Shown: one piece after another, positions 5,440-5,843 of the stretch
Position numbering within the stretch: the stretch's first letter is position 1
Layout: each line of letters begins with the position of its first letter
Origin: JBFKPQ01 sp041628225
Lineage (GTDB): Bacteria; Actinomycetota; Acidimicrobiia; Spongiisociales; JAENVV01
Assembly (NCBI GenBank): GCA_041628225.1
Contig: JBFKPQ010000152.1
Coordinates: 1 to 5,843, forward strand
Length of the DNA: 5,843 nt
Direction: 5' to 3'
Position numbers and translations under genes: made by a program
The notes under the pieces: generated by a model
What the model saw: only the letters and a program-made list of their open reading frames with translations
What the model was told of the DNA's origin: nothing
The model's database searches: none

Positions 5440-5843
5440 GAAACGACTCGCTCGGCGACCCACGCGACGACGTCGAGGAGCGCCACCTCGGTCCGATCGG
5501 CGGCGCGACGCTCCGTTACTTCCACTAGACCGTCGGCAAGTCCACGAGGACCCAGCGTGATGCGGTAGGGAATGCCCACGAGCTCGGCGTCCGCGAACTT
5601 GACGCCCGGCCGCTCGACACGGTCGTCGAGGATGACCTCCACCCCCGCCTCCTCGAGATCGATGGCCAATCGCTCGGCGGCGGCCGCCGTCTCGGCGTCA
5701 TCGGCGCGGATCACGGTGATCACGACTTCGTACGGAGCCACCGAAACCGGCCAGATCATGCCGGCATCGTCGTGCGACGACTCGACGACGGCGGCCATGG
5801 TCCGCTCGACGCCGATGCCGTAGCAACCCATGAACATCGCTCG
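5424..5843 (-). CDS. proS: Prolyl-tRNA synthetase, C-terminal part (5' end outside the window)
   Basis: ProRS joins proline to tRNA-Pro. The 139 visible residues are the C-terminal end of the protein. They begin with class II motif 3 (MGCYGIGVERTMAAVVE), followed by the IWPVSVAPYEV junction. The anticodon-binding domain then carries the strongly conserved DDRVERPGVKFADAELVGIP segment. The same residues appear in E. coli ProRS, and the protein ends directly after the anticodon domain, as in the bacterial-type enzyme, not the zinc-bearing archaeal/eukaryotic type. The frame is open to the window edge, so the ATG at 5837 is internal and not a start. The TGA at 5426-5424 is followed by the 120-base rimP leader. 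proS next to rimP is a common actinobacterial arrangement. Confidence 0.97.
   Translation of the reverse strand, partial: RAMFMGCYGIGVERTMAAVVESSHDDAGMIWPVSVAPYEVVITVIRADDAETAAAAERLAIDLEEAGVEVILDDRVERPGVKFADAELVGIPYRITLGPRGLADGLVEVTERRAADRTEVALLDVVAWVAERVVSARNA

Noticed and set aside
5106..5528. A plus-strand open frame crossing the proS-rimP gap
   Set aside because: It overlaps rimP and proS antisense and includes the leader hairpin and promoter candidate. No domain or convincing start is visible.

Overview
This window is a single-strand block of housekeeping genes, all read on the minus strand. It is the conserved bacterial rimP-nusA-infB translation/transcription cluster, flanked upstream by the 3' end of proS and downstream by the first codons of a probable ribF. 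In transcription order (high to low coordinates) it holds: proS (3' end only), a 120-base intergenic leader, rimP, nusA, infB, a DUF503/YlxP-type gene, rbfA, truB, and a ribF start cut by the window edge.

The sequence is GC-rich, with GC-rich third positions and frequent GTG starts (rimP, infB, truB and the putative ribF). The NusA N-terminal domain carries a DFGRIAAQTAKQVI-type segment that I associate with Actinomycetota. NusA is short and lacks the C-terminal acidic-repeat domains of E. coli. The gene order with DUF503 between infB and rbfA also fits Actinomycetota (or Bacillota). An uncultured or less-studied high-GC actinobacterial lineage such as Acidimicrobiia is my best guess, but the class is inference.

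Region by region: 5424-5843 is the ProRS C-terminus. Positions 5304-5423 form the only sizeable non-coding stretch. It holds a candidate extended -10 promoter and a perfect 12-bp hairpin just upstream of the rimP ribosome binding site. From 5303 down to position 1 the genes are packed with gaps of 12, 9, 5, 1 and 1 bases, and finally a 4-base overlap. Most downstream Shine-Dalgarno sequences lie inside the 3' coding end of the previous gene, so this is almost certainly one operon with translational coupling.

The products work together. RimP and RbfA mature the 30S subunit. IF2 brings initiator tRNA to it. NusA couples RNA polymerase pausing, termination and antitermination to RNA structure. 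TruB makes pseudouridine 55 in tRNA, ProRS charges tRNA-Pro, and RibF (if correctly inferred) makes FMN/FAD. No mobile element, CRISPR array, rRNA or tRNA was seen, and I see no sign of a novel system. The points most worth a second look are the rimP leader hairpin and promoter, the EPAD tandem repeat in the IF2 linker, and the missing ylxR between nusA and infB.
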